Positions 35,877-44,647 are shown, counted from the first letter of the stretch. The stretch is DNA of 64,000 bases from Micromonospora sp. H61 (GCF_018070325.1 NZ_JAGPXY010000012.1:51459-115458), one strand, 5' to 3'. Translations and numbers: made by a program. The notes: generated by a model not told the origin, from the sequence alone.

Positions 35877-37498
35877 GCGCCCTCACCGGCACGACCCGGC
35901 TGGCCCGGCTCGTGCTGCGCCGCGACCGGATCCGCCTCACCATCTGGATCCTCGGCACGCCCCTGCTCGGCTACGCCCTCGCCGGCAGCGTCGCCGGTAT
36001 CTACCCGGACCAGGAGACCCGGCTGGGCTACGCCACCACCTCGGCGTCCAGTCTGGTCGCCCGCGCCTTCAACGGCCCCATCCACGGCACCGACCTCGGC
36101 GCCGTGGTCGTCGCCGAGACGTACGTGACGCTGGCCCTGATCGTCGCGCTGCTGAGCACCTTCGCGGTGACCCGGCACACCCGCCAGAACGAGGAGACCG
36201 GCCGCGCCGAACTGCTCGGCGCCAACGTGGTCGGCCGGTACGCGCCGCTCACCGCCGCGCTGATCGTCATCGTCGCGGCGAACACAGTGGCCGCCGTGCT
36301 GCTCGCGGTCGCGCTGGTCGGCGCCGGTCTGCCGCTCGCCGGCTCCGTCGCGGCAGCGGCCGCGATCGGCGGCGTCGGGGTCGCCTTCACCGCTATCGCC
36401 GCGGTCACCGCCCAGCTCTCCGTCACCTCGCGCGGCGCCAACGCGCTCGCCGCCGCCACCCTCGGGCTGTCCTTCGTGCTGCGCGCCGCCGGAGACGTCC
36501 TCGGCGAACAGAGCGCCGACGGCACCCGCGTGCGCAGCGCCTGGCCGTCGTGGATCTCCCCGCTCGGCTGGGGCAACCAGGTCCGAGCCTTCGACGGTGA
36601 ACGCTGGTGGGTGCTCGCCCTGCCCGTCGCGCTGCTGCTCGCCGGAGTGGCGCTGGCGTACACCCTCGCCGAGCGACGCGACCAGGGCGCCGGGCTGATC
36701 GCCCCCCGACGCGGCCCGGCCACCGGCGCGCCACGGCTGCTCAGCCCCACCGGGTTGGCCTGGCGGATGCAGCGCGGCACGCTACTCGGCTGGGCGGTCG
36801 GGGTGGCCGTGCTCGGCCTCTCCATGGGCGTCGCCGCCGACGAGTTCAACGACATGATCGACGCGAATCCGGCCGCCGCCGAGGCGATCAACGCGATGGG
36901 TGGCGGAGCCGACCTGATCAACGCGTACCTGGCCGCGATGCTCGGCCTCTTCGCCCTGACCATCGGCGCGTACGTCGTGCAGGCCCTGCTGCGCGTACGC
37001 GGCGACGAAGCCGACGGGGTGCTGGAGGCCGCCCTCGCCACGGCGGTCAGCCGTACCCGCTGGCTCGGCACCCAGGTGCTCGCCGCGACACTCGGCGCGG
37101 TCGCCCTGCTGCTCCTCGCCGGCGTCACCACCGGCCTCGGGTACGGCATCGTCACCGGAGACCCGCTCGGCCAGGCCGTCGAGCTGGGCGGCGCCGCGCT
37201 GCTGCGGCTACCCGCCCTGCTCGTGATCGCCGGCGTGGTGACCGCGATCTTCGGGCTGCTGCCCCGCTGGTCGGTCGTGCTGTCCTGGACGGCGTTGCTG
37301 GTCTTCCTGCTCCTCGGGCAGCTCGGCGCGGTGCTGGAGCTGCCACAGGCCGCGCTCAACGTCTCGCCGTACACCCATGTGCCGGCCGTGCCCGCTGTCG
37401 ACCCGGCGGCGCTTCCCCTTGTGGTGCTGGCGGCGGTGGCCGCGGCCCTGCTCGCCGTCGGCGTGGCCGCCTTCCGCCACCGCGACGTCCCGTCCTGA
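35873..37498 (+). CDS. ABC-2 type exporter permease (polyketide-antibiotic-exporter-like)
   Basis: The 541-residue membrane protein has about twelve hydrophobic segments in two halves, each half starting with a [13 protein letters not shown] or [15 protein letters not shown] helix. This double-length layout is typical of the TetR-linked actinomycete 'exporter of polyketide antibiotics' group. The GTG start overlaps the ATPase stop. It forms the export pathway with the upstream ATPase; the cargo is unknown. Confidence 0.9.
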   Translation: MSALTGTTRLARLVLRRDRIRLTIWILGTPLLGYALAGSVAGIYPDQETRLGYATTSASSLVARAFNGPIHGTDLGAVVVAETYVTLALIVALLSTFAVTRHTRQNEETGRAELLGANVVGRYAPLTAALIVIVAANTVAAVLLAVALVGAGLPLAGSVAAAAAIGGVGVAFTAIAAVTAQLSVTSRGANALAAATLGLSFVLRAAGDVLGEQSADGTRVRSAWPSWISPLGWGNQVRAFDGERWWVLALPVALLLAGVALAYTLAERRDQGAGLIAPRRGPATGAPRLLSPTGLAWRMQRGTLLGWAVGVAVLGLSMGVAADEFNDMIDANPAAAEAINAMGGGADLINAYLAAMLGLFALTIGAYVVQALLRVRGDEADGVLEAALATAVSRTRWLGTQVLAATLGAVALLLLAGVTTGLGYGIVTGDPLGQAVELGGAALLRLPALLVIAGVVTAIFGLLPRWSVVLSWTALLVFLLLGQLGAVLELPQAALNVSPYTHVPAVPAVDPAALPLVVLAAVAAALLAVGVAAFRHRDVPS

Positions 37499-37612
37499 GC
37501 CGTGTTCCTTGATCCCTGCTGACTGCCGCCGACAACCGGAACCGGGGGGCGGGCAGCTCGCGGGCGTGGGTCGGGGCGGACGGGATTGCCTGGGGCTGGC
37601 AGCCTCGATCGC

Positions 37613-38185
37613 GTGAGCGACCTTCTGACGCAGCTTCCGGCACTCCTCGGCGTCCTGGTTGGCACCGCGGGCACGATCCTCGCCACGTCCCTCGCCGACC
37701 GCGCCCGATGGCGTCGCAGCCAGAGCGTCCGCTGGGACGAGCGGCGGCTCGACGCGTACGTCGACTACGCGCACGCCCTCAAGGAGAGTCACGCGGTGGC
37801 GCTGCGACTCACGGCCGAGCACCGGCCGGGATCGCGAAGCCACCCCATCGACCGCGAGGAGGGGCTGGTCCGGCTGGCTGAGGCGGACGCTCGGCGCACC
37901 ATCGTCTGGGAGAACCTGCTGCTGCTCGGCGACGAGCCGACTGTCGCCGCCGCCGCCAGCTGGCGGGACGCGATCTGGCAGGTCGAACGGCTCGCCCGGG
38001 GAATCGTCGAGTCGCCATCGGACGTGGCGGGCATGCTGACCCGGGTCGACGAGGCCCGCGACGGGTACTACCGGGCGGCCCGGCGCAGTCTCGGGGTACG
38101 CGGGGGGTCGGTGGAGCAGTCCGCGACGCTGCGGCAGGCGTTGGTCGACCGGTCCACCGCGACGCCGGAGGCGCCCGCCGTATAG
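37613..38185 (+). CDS. Hypothetical protein with N-terminal membrane helix (copy A)
   Basis: This 190-residue protein is not recognised. One N-terminal hydrophobic helix (LLTQLPALLGVLVGTAGTIL) is followed by a basic stretch and a largely helical cytoplasmic region (RWDERRLDAYVDYAHALKES, WRDAIWQVERLARGI), as in small actinomycete membrane-anchored hypotheticals. The GTG at 37613 is preferred over a TTG nine codons upstream. A shortened copy of its N-terminus occurs at 39127. Confidence 0.65.
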   Translation: MSDLLTQLPALLGVLVGTAGTILATSLADRARWRRSQSVRWDERRLDAYVDYAHALKESHAVALRLTAEHRPGSRSHPIDREEGLVRLAEADARRTIVWENLLLLGDEPTVAAAASWRDAIWQVERLARGIVESPSDVAGMLTRVDEARDGYYRAARRSLGVRGGSVEQSATLRQALVDRSTATPEAPAV

Positions 38186-38337
38186 GTGCGGCGGTGCCCG
38201 TGGGTCCGCTGCGGGCGCTCCCATGTGGGACGTCGGCTGATGCCGACTGACGGGTACCGGACACCATCGACGGCCGTGCAGGGGGTTTGTCGCACGCTAC
38301 CGCGACACTGAGGCTTCCTCGACCGGGGAGGTGCCTC

Positions 38338-39069
38338 GTGCCGTATGTCAGGTCCCACACCAGGAAGGGTGGCGCGCGGGTTCGGGCGCACTACCGAAGG
38401 CGGCGCAGGGGCAGCGTTCGGCGCAGATCGACGGCCCGCCGCGTGGCCGGTGGCGGCAGATCTGCCAACGGCTGGGTTCTGGCGCTGTGTGCCGTCGTCG
38501 TTTTCCTGCTCCTCCGCATGGTCATCGACTTCGTGCAGCGGCACCCATACTGGTCCGCCCTCCTGGTGAGCCTCGTCGTAATGGCGGCGGCCGCGGTGGG
38601 TCTTGTCGTGTCGAAGCAGCGTGCCCGCGAGCGGGCCGACCAGGCCCAGCGGGACAGGCTGATCGCGGTGACCGACACGATGAGCGGACCCGAGTTCGAG
38701 CAGTGGTTCGCCCGGATCCTGGTCGCATCCGGGTTTCGGAACGTGACGGTGTGCGGTGGCTCCGGCGACCGGGGAGCGGACGTCCTGGCGGTCGCTTCCG
38801 ACGGCCGACGCGTCGTGGTGCAGTGCAAGCGGCAGAGCCCTGACAACCGGGTCGGAAGTGCCGCGATCCAGCGGTTCGCCGGCACCTGCCGAGACATCCA
38901 CGGTGGCGAGATCTGCATGCTCGTGACTAACAGCTTCTTCACTGCGGGCGACGGTATTCAGATAGCCCGACAGCTCAACATCACGCTCGTCGACCGGGAT
39001 GCGCTGGAAATGTGGGCCTGGACGGGGAGACCAGCGCTGGGGTCCATCGCGGGAGGCGGATCGCACTGA
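38338..39069 (+). CDS. Membrane-anchored Mrr-like restriction endonuclease domain protein (copy B)
   Basis: The 243-residue protein has a basic N-terminal motif PYVRSHTRKGGARVRAHYRR (residues 2-21) and two membrane helices at about 45-65 and 71-92. A cytoplasmic Mrr_cat-type PD-(D/E)xK nuclease domain follows: MSGPEFEQWFARILVASGF, GDRGADVLA with Asp148, and VVVQCKR with Gln162/Lys164 of the QxK variant. Mrr-like domains usually cut modified or foreign DNA; membrane attachment suggests surveillance at DNA entry. The GTG start has GGGGAGG 6 bp upstream. It is followed by an HNH nuclease gene. Confidence 0.85.
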   Translation: MPYVRSHTRKGGARVRAHYRRRRRGSVRRRSTARRVAGGGRSANGWVLALCAVVVFLLLRMVIDFVQRHPYWSALLVSLVVMAAAAVGLVVSKQRARERADQAQRDRLIAVTDTMSGPEFEQWFARILVASGFRNVTVCGGSGDRGADVLAVASDGRRVVVQCKRQSPDNRVGSAAIQRFAGTCRDIHGGEICMLVTNSFFTAGDGIQIARQLNITLVDRDALEMWAWTGRPALGSIAGGGSH

Positions 39070-39126
39070 CGCAGAACGTCGGGGCAAAGGCTGGCGGGGC
39101 TTGACCGTGCTGACAGCCACGGCCTC

Positions 39127-39273
39127 GTGGGCACGCTTCTGATGCTGCTTGCAGCGCTCCTCGGCGTCCTGGTCGGCACGATCCTCGCCACCTCGCTCGC
39201 GCGATTGAATGTCTCTGAGGACAGCGGCCGCCGCGACGCGCGCACAGGTGACCGTTCAGGTGGTGGCGTTTAA
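39127..39273 (+). pseudogene. Truncated duplicate (A') of the 37613 hypothetical gene
   Basis: Codons from the GTG at 39127 read VGTLLMLLAALLGVLVGTIL and on to a TAA at 39271. The stretch 39135-39200 aligns with 37622-37696 apart from a 9-bp deletion. Past the membrane helix, homology to copy A ends. It is probably a decayed partial copy, though a 48-residue membrane peptide could be made. Confidence 0.7.
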
Positions 39274-39299
39274 ATCCTCTTTGATCAACACTGTTCGTT

Positions 39300-40232
39300 G
39301 TGAAGGCCTTCGTGGGGGTGACTGACGAGAGGTGGTACCGCTTCCTTGCGGAGCGTCCCGCGCTGAACGAGGTCAACTTCTGGCGGCCCTCCGGCGGTAC
39401 ATTTCGGGCTCTCACTCCAGGCGAGCCCTTCCTGTTCAAGGCACACTTTCCGCTGAACCGGGTGGTGGGTGGCGGCTTCTTCAGCGGCTTCACGCAGCTA
39501 CGGATCTCCGAGGCGTGGGAGCTCTTCGGCGAGGCCAATGGAGCTTCGAGTATCGACGAGATGCGCCGCAGTGTCGGGCGCTACCGCAAGCAGGCGATCG
39601 GTGCAGGGGAAGATCCGATCATCGGCTGCATCTTCGTCCGGGACGTGACCTTCTTCCCCGACGAATCGACCGTCGATCCACCGCCAGAGTTCGCGTCAAA
39701 TATCGTGCAGGGCAAGACCTACAACCTGGCCGACGCCGGTTCGGCGTCGTACTTCGACCTGCTGATCCACCGTCTGATCGGGACGACGGCGGCGGTTGAC
39801 CTGAGCGGGCCCTGGCATCGTCCCGGACCCGTCTACGGAGACCCGCGACTGGTGCCCCAACGGCTCGGGCAGCAGTCATTCAAGGCGGTGGTCCTGGGAG
39901 CCTACGGCCGACGTTGCGCGATCACCGGCAACAGGGTCCAGCCCGTGCTGCAGGCCGCGCACATCCGCCCGCTCCCGCTGGGGGGCGAGCATCGGCTGGA
40001 CAACGGCCTGTTGCTCAAGTCCGACGTGCACATCCTCTTCGACCGTGGCTACCTGGGCGTCGATCCGAAGCACCGCCTACTGGTCAGTCCGCGGCTTCGC
40101 AGCGAGTTCGGCAACGGTGACCAGTTCTATGCGAAGGCGGGCGAACAGATCGCTTTGCCAGAACGACGCCGCGACCGGCCGCGTGCTGATTTCCTCGAAT
40201 GGCACCTCGACACCGTCTACAAGGCGGCTTGA
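39300..40232 (+). CDS. HNH endonuclease with N-terminal PUA/EVE-like domain (candidate modification-dependent nuclease)
   Basis: The 310-residue protein has two modules. Residues 1-125 (FVGVTDERWYRFLAERPALN, FLFKAHFPLNRVVGGGFF, AWELFGEANGASSIDEM) look like a PUA/EVE-type reader fold. Residues about 200-260 form an HNH_2-type nuclease with C206 (RRCAITG), H221 (QAAHIRPLPLGGEHRLDNGL), N235 and H244 (SDVHILFDRGYLGVD). EVE-HNH fusions are known type IV restriction enzymes acting on modified cytosine. The N-terminal fold assignment is by resemblance only. Together with the adjacent Mrr-like gene it suggests a small DNA-defence cluster. Confidence 0.82.
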   Translation: MKAFVGVTDERWYRFLAERPALNEVNFWRPSGGTFRALTPGEPFLFKAHFPLNRVVGGGFFSGFTQLRISEAWELFGEANGASSIDEMRRSVGRYRKQAIGAGEDPIIGCIFVRDVTFFPDESTVDPPPEFASNIVQGKTYNLADAGSASYFDLLIHRLIGTTAAVDLSGPWHRPGPVYGDPRLVPQRLGQQSFKAVVLGAYGRRCAITGNRVQPVLQAAHIRPLPLGGEHRLDNGLLLKSDVHILFDRGYLGVDPKHRLLVSPRLRSEFGNGDQFYAKAGEQIALPERRRDRPRADFLEWHLDTVYKAA

Positions 40233-40351
40233 TCCAGTACTGCCCGCGCTAAGCGAGGCTCGGGTTGATTCGGTTGCCCGGACGCCGCTAGGCCGGCTAG
40301 TTGGACGTAGACCTCACGTGTGGCTGTCGCGATGCCGCGGCGGTTGAGGAC

Positions 40352-40732
40352 CTAGCCGGTCAACCAGACCCAGCCCTCGTGCGTCGGTCGGTCGCAGACT
40401 GAGACGACGCGGAAGGTCAGGGCATGATCCCTGGCGAACTGCACCGAGGCTCGGCCGTCGATGACGAGCAGGTCGCCGGGGGAGGGACGCGCGGTCACCA
40501 GTGGCCGAAATTGTGGTGGTGCTGCTGCGGTGGCGGGCACTTCCGCGTGCATCGTCTGCCAGTCACGCAGCGCCCGCTTGATCCGGTCGTACTCCCGGCT
40601 GAGCAGCCGTACCGTCTCGTTGAGCATGGCCAGTTCATCCGACACCCGGGCCTGGAATTCGCGTACCTCATTGGGGTCGGCGCCGCGCCGGCACGCGGCG
40701 AACTCGCGGGTCCGCACCTCGTGCGGCGTCAA
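40352..40732 (-). CDS. DivIVA-domain-like small protein
   Basis: The 126-residue protein starts with MTPHEVRTREFAACRRGADP followed by NEVREFQARV, the pattern of the DivIVA N-terminal lipid-binding domain (TPxxVRxxxFxxxxxGxDxxEVxxFL). A short coiled coil follows (LAMLNETVRLLSREYDRIKR). The C-terminal half (RPSPGDLLVIDGRASVQFAR) is not recognised. It may localise to curved membrane or the cell pole, but is too short for a full DivIVA. It is convergent with the HNH gene. Confidence 0.7.
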   Translation of the reverse strand: MTPHEVRTREFAACRRGADPNEVREFQARVSDELAMLNETVRLLSREYDRIKRALRDWQTMHAEVPATAAAPPQFRPLVTARPSPGDLLVIDGRASVQFARDHALTFRVVSVCDRPTHEGWVWLTG

Positions 40733-40944
40733 CCTGCCTGGGTAGCCGGCGGGGTAGGGCTGGCCACCTCACGGCGGATGCCCATTCGACGGAGATCGCT
40801 GGCGGATCGTCGCGGTAGCGCCGCCCGTTGTCGGGAGCCGAACCGTACGCGCCCATGCAAGCCTTTACTTTCACGAACTTCGATGTCCCGGTCTCGGCTC
40901 GACGCGGAGCCGCCATGCACCGTGGACGGTGATGAGGAGGCTCC

Positions 40945-41202
40945 ATGCGCGGACGCAGATGGGCGACCCTGGTGACGGCGGTAGCGCTGGCACTGGGCGG
41001 ATTGGTCGGGGTCAGCGCCACTCCGGCTGCGGCGGATCCGCCGGGCGGCACGCTGCGCAACGTCTACTCCGACGGTCAGTTCTGCAACAGCTATGGCAGT
41101 GAGGGTGTTCGGACCGGCCTGTGGAGCCGGTACTACTGCGAGTACCGCCAGTACGGCCCCAACGCCCCCGGCTTCTACTTCCTCTGGACCTTCAGCTCCT
41201 AG
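40945..41202 (+). CDS. Small secreted protein, unknown function
   Basis: This 85-residue product has a clear Sec signal peptide (MRGRRWATLVTAVALALGG, cleavage near AAA-DP). It leaves a mature peptide of about 55 residues rich in Tyr and Gly, with two cysteines (QFCNSYG and YYCEYRQYG) that may form one disulfide. The RBS GAGGAGG is strong. No family is recognised. The preceding 40733-40944 stretch shows no other gene. Confidence 0.7.
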   Translation: MRGRRWATLVTAVALALGGLVGVSATPAAADPPGGTLRNVYSDGQFCNSYGSEGVRTGLWSRYYCEYRQYGPNAPGFYFLWTFSS

Positions 41203-41243
41203 CGCACGCACCTGCTTGGACGGGTGCTCTCGGGCCCGATTGG

Positions 41244-41273
41244 CCGCCGCCGGATCGACCAGACCGGCGGCGG
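41244..41273 (+). terminator. Hairpin terminator after the small secreted protein gene
   Basis: Arms CCGCCGCCGG (41244-41253) and CCGGCGGCGG (41264-41273) with a 10-nt loop lie 41 bp after the stop. Outer bases extend the pairing by about three. Confidence 0.65.
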
Positions 41274-41315
41274 TCATCCGCTGCCCAGCTGATCCGTCGG
41301 TGCGGGCGCGAGACC

Positions 41316-41395
41316 GAGGCTTCGTCGACCGGGGAGGCGCCTCGTGCCGGATGCCAGGTCACACGCTAGGAACGGTGGCGCGTGGGTTCGGGCGC
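41316..41395 (+). pseudogene. Fragment (B') duplicating the start of the Mrr-like gene
   Basis: These 80 bases align without gaps to 38310-38389, the RBS and first 17 codons of the Mrr-like gene, with about nine mismatches by eye. From the GTG equivalent at 41344 the fragment reads PDARSHARNGGAWVRAPRH and then loses homology. The whole gene-poor stretch 41203-41672 holds only the hairpin at 41244, this fragment and the leader of the next gene. Confidence 0.75.
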
Positions 41396-41672
41396 CACGG
41401 CATTTCTGCTCGTCGGCTCTCCTGGTGAACTGGATTGGCGGGCGGTCACCTGGCGGCACCTCGAGGGCTACCGGCAGTGGGCACAGCTCGGCCGTGCCGG
41501 TGGTTCGACAACCGAGGCTCCCAGCGGGTCCGCGGTCCGGTGTGGATCGGGTGTGAGGAAAACCCCTCACCTGACGATCGTCGAGTGTCGGGCCCCCGTG
41601 CACGGCCGTTTTCCTGACAGCGTCCGCAGTCCCAACGCCGTACCGTCCGGGTCAAGCATGGGGAGGAGCCGG

Positions 41673-42242
41673 ATGAGTTTCCTGCAGCAGGCAGAGCAGT
41701 CGCCTGACACCGAGCGGATGTTCGACACGGACACGAAGGCGATGGGCTACCTGCCCAACTACACCAGGTTGTTCGCCCACAGCCCGGCTGTGTACCTGGC
41801 GTGGCAGCAGCTCAACGGTTCGGTGAAGACCGGGATGGAGCTGCGCCGCTACGAGTTGGCGACCCTCGCCGCAGCTCGGGCCCTGAAATCCTCCTACTGC
41901 GGCTTGGCGCATGGAAAGGTCCTACGCGACAAGTTCTTCGACGCGCCGACCGTCGCCGCCATCGCGTCGGACCACGGCAGCCCTGTTCTCTCCGCGCAGG
42001 AGGTCGCAGTCGTCAACTTCGCCGGAAAGGTCGCGGCCGATGCAAGCTCCGTCACCGAAGCCGACGTCGCGGGCCTGCGCGGTCACGGTCTCGATGACAC
42101 GGAAATCTTCCGCGTGATCCTCGCCGTTGGCGCCCGATGTTTCTTCAGCACCGTCCTCAGCGCCGCCGGGGCTGAGCCCGATCCGCAGTACAACGAGAGC
42201 CTGGACGTGGATCTGCGGCAGGCGCTGAGCTTCGGCGGTTAG
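41673..42242 (+). CDS. Carboxymuconolactone decarboxylase/AhpD-like family protein
   Basis: The 189-residue all-helical protein of the peroxidase-related CMD group has RYELATLAAARALKSSYCGL followed by AHGKVL, and later EVAVVNFAGKVAADASSVTE. AhpD peroxidases use CxxC...H; here the first cysteine is Ser73 and only Cys76 and His80 remain, so a classic thiol-disulfide cycle is doubtful. The ATG at 41673 has GGGAGGAG upstream; the frame is open earlier but without homology. Confidence 0.82.
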   Translation: MSFLQQAEQSPDTERMFDTDTKAMGYLPNYTRLFAHSPAVYLAWQQLNGSVKTGMELRRYELATLAAARALKSSYCGLAHGKVLRDKFFDAPTVAAIASDHGSPVLSAQEVAVVNFAGKVAADASSVTEADVAGLRGHGLDDTEIFRVILAVGARCFFSTVLSAAGAEPDPQYNESLDVDLRQALSFGG

Positions 42243-42600
42243 ACCCAGGAAGAACGCACCGACCAGGCTGTCCCAGTGTCAGTCGGCATTCTGGACGTCA
42301 ACGTCGAATCCTGGCTCAGGGGCGAAGACCGACTGCCGTGGCTGCTCCAGTACTGGTTCGACTCCTGTTCGGGCGTCGGTCGCGGCCCAACGACTCGGAC
42401 AGGCGCTTGCCGGTCTCCAGGTGAGTGCCGCCTCGCCGAAACGACTCGCCGTCGCCGCTCTGGCCCGAGCCAGGCGAGGCACCACGGCTCCGCATACCAC
42501 AATCGAAGGTGCCTCGGGCGGCGGTCCACAGGTGCATTCGCTGTCCACAGCGGCCGTCACGCGGGCAGTACTCGGCCGTACGCCGGGGCAGGGTGGGGCG
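42243..42600. other. Gene-poor interval, no feature recognised
   Basis: About 360 bp between the AhpD-like gene and the frameshifted AbiEi/DUF559-type gene. No reading frame here resembles a known protein and no strong stem-loop or promoter pair stands out. The downstream frame stays open back to 42421, but homology starts only after the GTG at 42601. Confidence 0.5.
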
Positions 42601-43549
42601 GTGGACCCGAGGTTGCATGCTCTGCTCGTGTGCGGCAATGGGCTGGTCGCTCGACGGGACATACTGCGGGCGGTCCCGGCCTGGACGATCCAGACCGCCC
42701 GGCGGGCGAACCGGCTGATACAACTGCTGCCCGGGGTCTACGGCGACGCGGCGCTGATCCGTCGCGCCAACTCCGACCTGCCGACGCTGGCCCGGGTCGA
42801 GCGGGACGTCGCCCGACGCGCTGTGCTGGCGTACGTCGACGGGCGCGGGGCGCTGAGTCGCCTGACCGCCCTTGACGTGTGGGGACTGCGCCGCCAGTCA
42901 CCAGAGGAGGCGGTCTATCTCGACGTGCCACAGGGCTCAGGCCTGCGTGATCGGCCGCATCTCCTGGTACGACGTCGCTCCGGCTTCGTGGTCGCGCCGC
43001 CGCAGGTGGTGATTCGGGGAGGATTGCCGGTCACCCGGCTGGACCGGACCCTGGTGGACTCTTGGCCGCTGTTGTCGCCGGTCGACCGATCAAGCCTGCT
43101 CATCCGTGCGGTCAACGATCGGATGACCACGCCGCGGCGTTTGGCCGCCGCCCTTGCCGAGGTACCCCGGATGCCCGACCGTGGGGCACTGAGGGGTTTG
43201 CTGGACCGGCTCGCCGCCGGGTGCCGCAGCCCGTTGGAGATCTGGGGCCACGATCACGTCTTCACCGGCCCGGGAATGCCGAGGTTCACCCGGCAGGCGC
43301 GGGTACGGGTCGGCGCCCGGACGATCTACCTCGACATGTTCGCCGAGGCGGAACGGGTCAACATCGAACTGGATGGCGCGACCAGCCACGGCGACCCGGC
43401 CGAAACGCGAGATCGACCTCCGCCGCGACGCCCTGCTCGCCACCATCGGCATCCTCGTCGTCCGCTTCACCCACCGTCGCCTCACCGCGGACGCGGTTCA
43501 GGTCCGCCAAGAGACTCTGGCCATTCTCGCCCACCGCACCACTTCATGA
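42601..43549 (+). pseudogene. AbiEi/DUF559-type protein gene with a +1 frameshift
   Basis: From the GTG at 42601 the protein shows an AbiEi-like N-terminal winged helix (ARRDILRAVPAWTIQTARRA, RLIQLLPGVYGD) and a middle domain. It enters a Vsr/DUF559-like nuclease fold at RTIYLDMFAEAERVNIELDG. At 43403-43405 GAAACGCGAG carries one A too many: removing it gives EREIDLRRDALLATIGILVV and RFTHRRLTADAVQ, ending at a TGA at 43547-43549, as expected for the family. As written, the frame continues in a Pro/Arg-rich tail to 43560. The gene is either inactivated or there is a homopolymer sequencing error. Confidence 0.8.
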
Positions 43550-43610
43550 TCATGTGCTGAGAAGTAGGTCCCACCGGCCCCCCGCACCTACTTTTCATCA
43601 CTTGATCATG
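43545..43610. repeat. Long imperfect inverted repeat between convergent genes
   Basis: Arms of about 25 bp (43545-43569 and 43586-43610) match at all but three positions, where wobble pairing is possible for some, around a 16-nt spacer. Arm words include TGATCATG and AAGTAGGT. It overlaps the restored stop of the upstream gene and probably works as a bidirectional terminator or belongs to a dispersed repeat family. Confidence 0.7.
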
Positions 43611-43629
43611 GGGGAGAGGGGCGGGGGAG

Positions 43630-44466
43630 CTACTCGGGGGTTGGCGGGACGGGGGTGGGGTGGGTCTGTTGTGGGGGGACTCTGGGCGTGGGTGCCGACT
43701 CTGGTGGGTGCTCGCTGTGGCGGTGGAGGAGTTCGGCGATCCATCGGGCGGCTTCTCGTTGCGCGGTGAGCATGTGGCCGCGGGCGTCGGCCAGCTCGTG
43801 GTCGTCCGCGTGGTCATTCAGGATCGTCGCCCACTGGCGGCTGAGCTCCTCGGCGTACCGGGCCTTTCGGATCTGCTCGTCGAACTGGAATTCCAACTTG
43901 ACCAGGCGGTCGACGTGCGGCTGGAGCGCCGGCATGATCCGTTCGTCGAGTCGTACGGCGGCGTCGGGGCGGCAGGTGAGCGTGATGTCGCCCCGTTGGT
44001 AGTGCCACAGGGGATCCTCGGCGAGCGCCCGCTGCAACGCCACCTCCAGGTCTCCGGCCCGGTGCGGGGGCAGGTCCCGGGCGGCGTCGGCGGCCAGCCG
44101 GGTCAGCCGCTGGATCGCGTTCGGTTGGAAGTACTGCACGTACCAGCTCAGCACCTCGGACCGCAGACTCGCCGGTGACGACCAGGCGAACGTGGCGCGG
44201 ATGTAGAACGAGTACACGTACCCGCGTGCGGGGACCGCGATCAGCCGGGGTGCGTCGCGTTGCTCGACGAGTGGACCGGGCGGCGACGGCGCGGCAGCGG
44301 AACCGACGGGCGCCTCGTCCTGGAGCGCGGCGACCAGCCGATCCCAGCTACGCGCCCACCACCGCCAGCCGCGCACACCGGCGTCGCGGGCGATGGTCAA
44401 CCCTCGTACGCCCCGGTGTCGCCACTGGTCCGCGGGCCTCGGCCTCCCGTCGGGGGCGTCCGTCAT
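43630..44466 (-). CDS. Hypothetical protein, actinomycete-type
   Basis: The 278-residue protein is not recognised. A hydrophobic strand region RLIAVPARGYVYSFYIRATF (about residues 74-93) is followed by a long charged helical part (RLVKLEFQFDEQIRKARYAE, ADDHELADARGHMLTAQREA) and a Pro-rich tail. The layout is faintly reminiscent of SPFH/band-7 proteins, but no signature supports that. The start ATG at 44466 is divergent from the mannosyltransferase operon. Confidence 0.6.
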   Translation of the reverse strand: MTDAPDGRPRPADQWRHRGVRGLTIARDAGVRGWRWWARSWDRLVAALQDEAPVGSAAAPSPPGPLVEQRDAPRLIAVPARGYVYSFYIRATFAWSSPASLRSEVLSWYVQYFQPNAIQRLTRLAADAARDLPPHRAGDLEVALQRALAEDPLWHYQRGDITLTCRPDAAVRLDERIMPALQPHVDRLVKLEFQFDEQIRKARYAEELSRQWATILNDHADDHELADARGHMLTAQREAARWIAELLHRHSEHPPESAPTPRVPPQQTHPTPVPPTPE

Positions 44467-44647
44467 GGCACCCCTCCACGGTCACGGATCCGCGTTTCAC
44501 GCTAACAACCGGTGACCGATATGCCCGCCGCCACGCCGTCAGCGAGCAGACCGCATACCGACACGAACCAGACCATGGGTCGTCGACGGTGGGACGGCCG
44601 AGCCGGTCCGACATCGCGCCGTCGCCTGGTGATCGTCCGGGGGTCGT

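Noticed and set aside
41316..41395. Independent small gene starting at GTG 41344
   Set aside because: After about 20 codons the frame shows no homology, and the stretch aligns base for base with the start of the Mrr-like gene, so it is better read as a fragment.
42345..42380. GGTTCGACTCC resembling the T-loop of a tRNA or an integration-site remnant
   Set aside because: No complementary T-stem or other cloverleaf arms, and no integrase or second copy of the word nearby.
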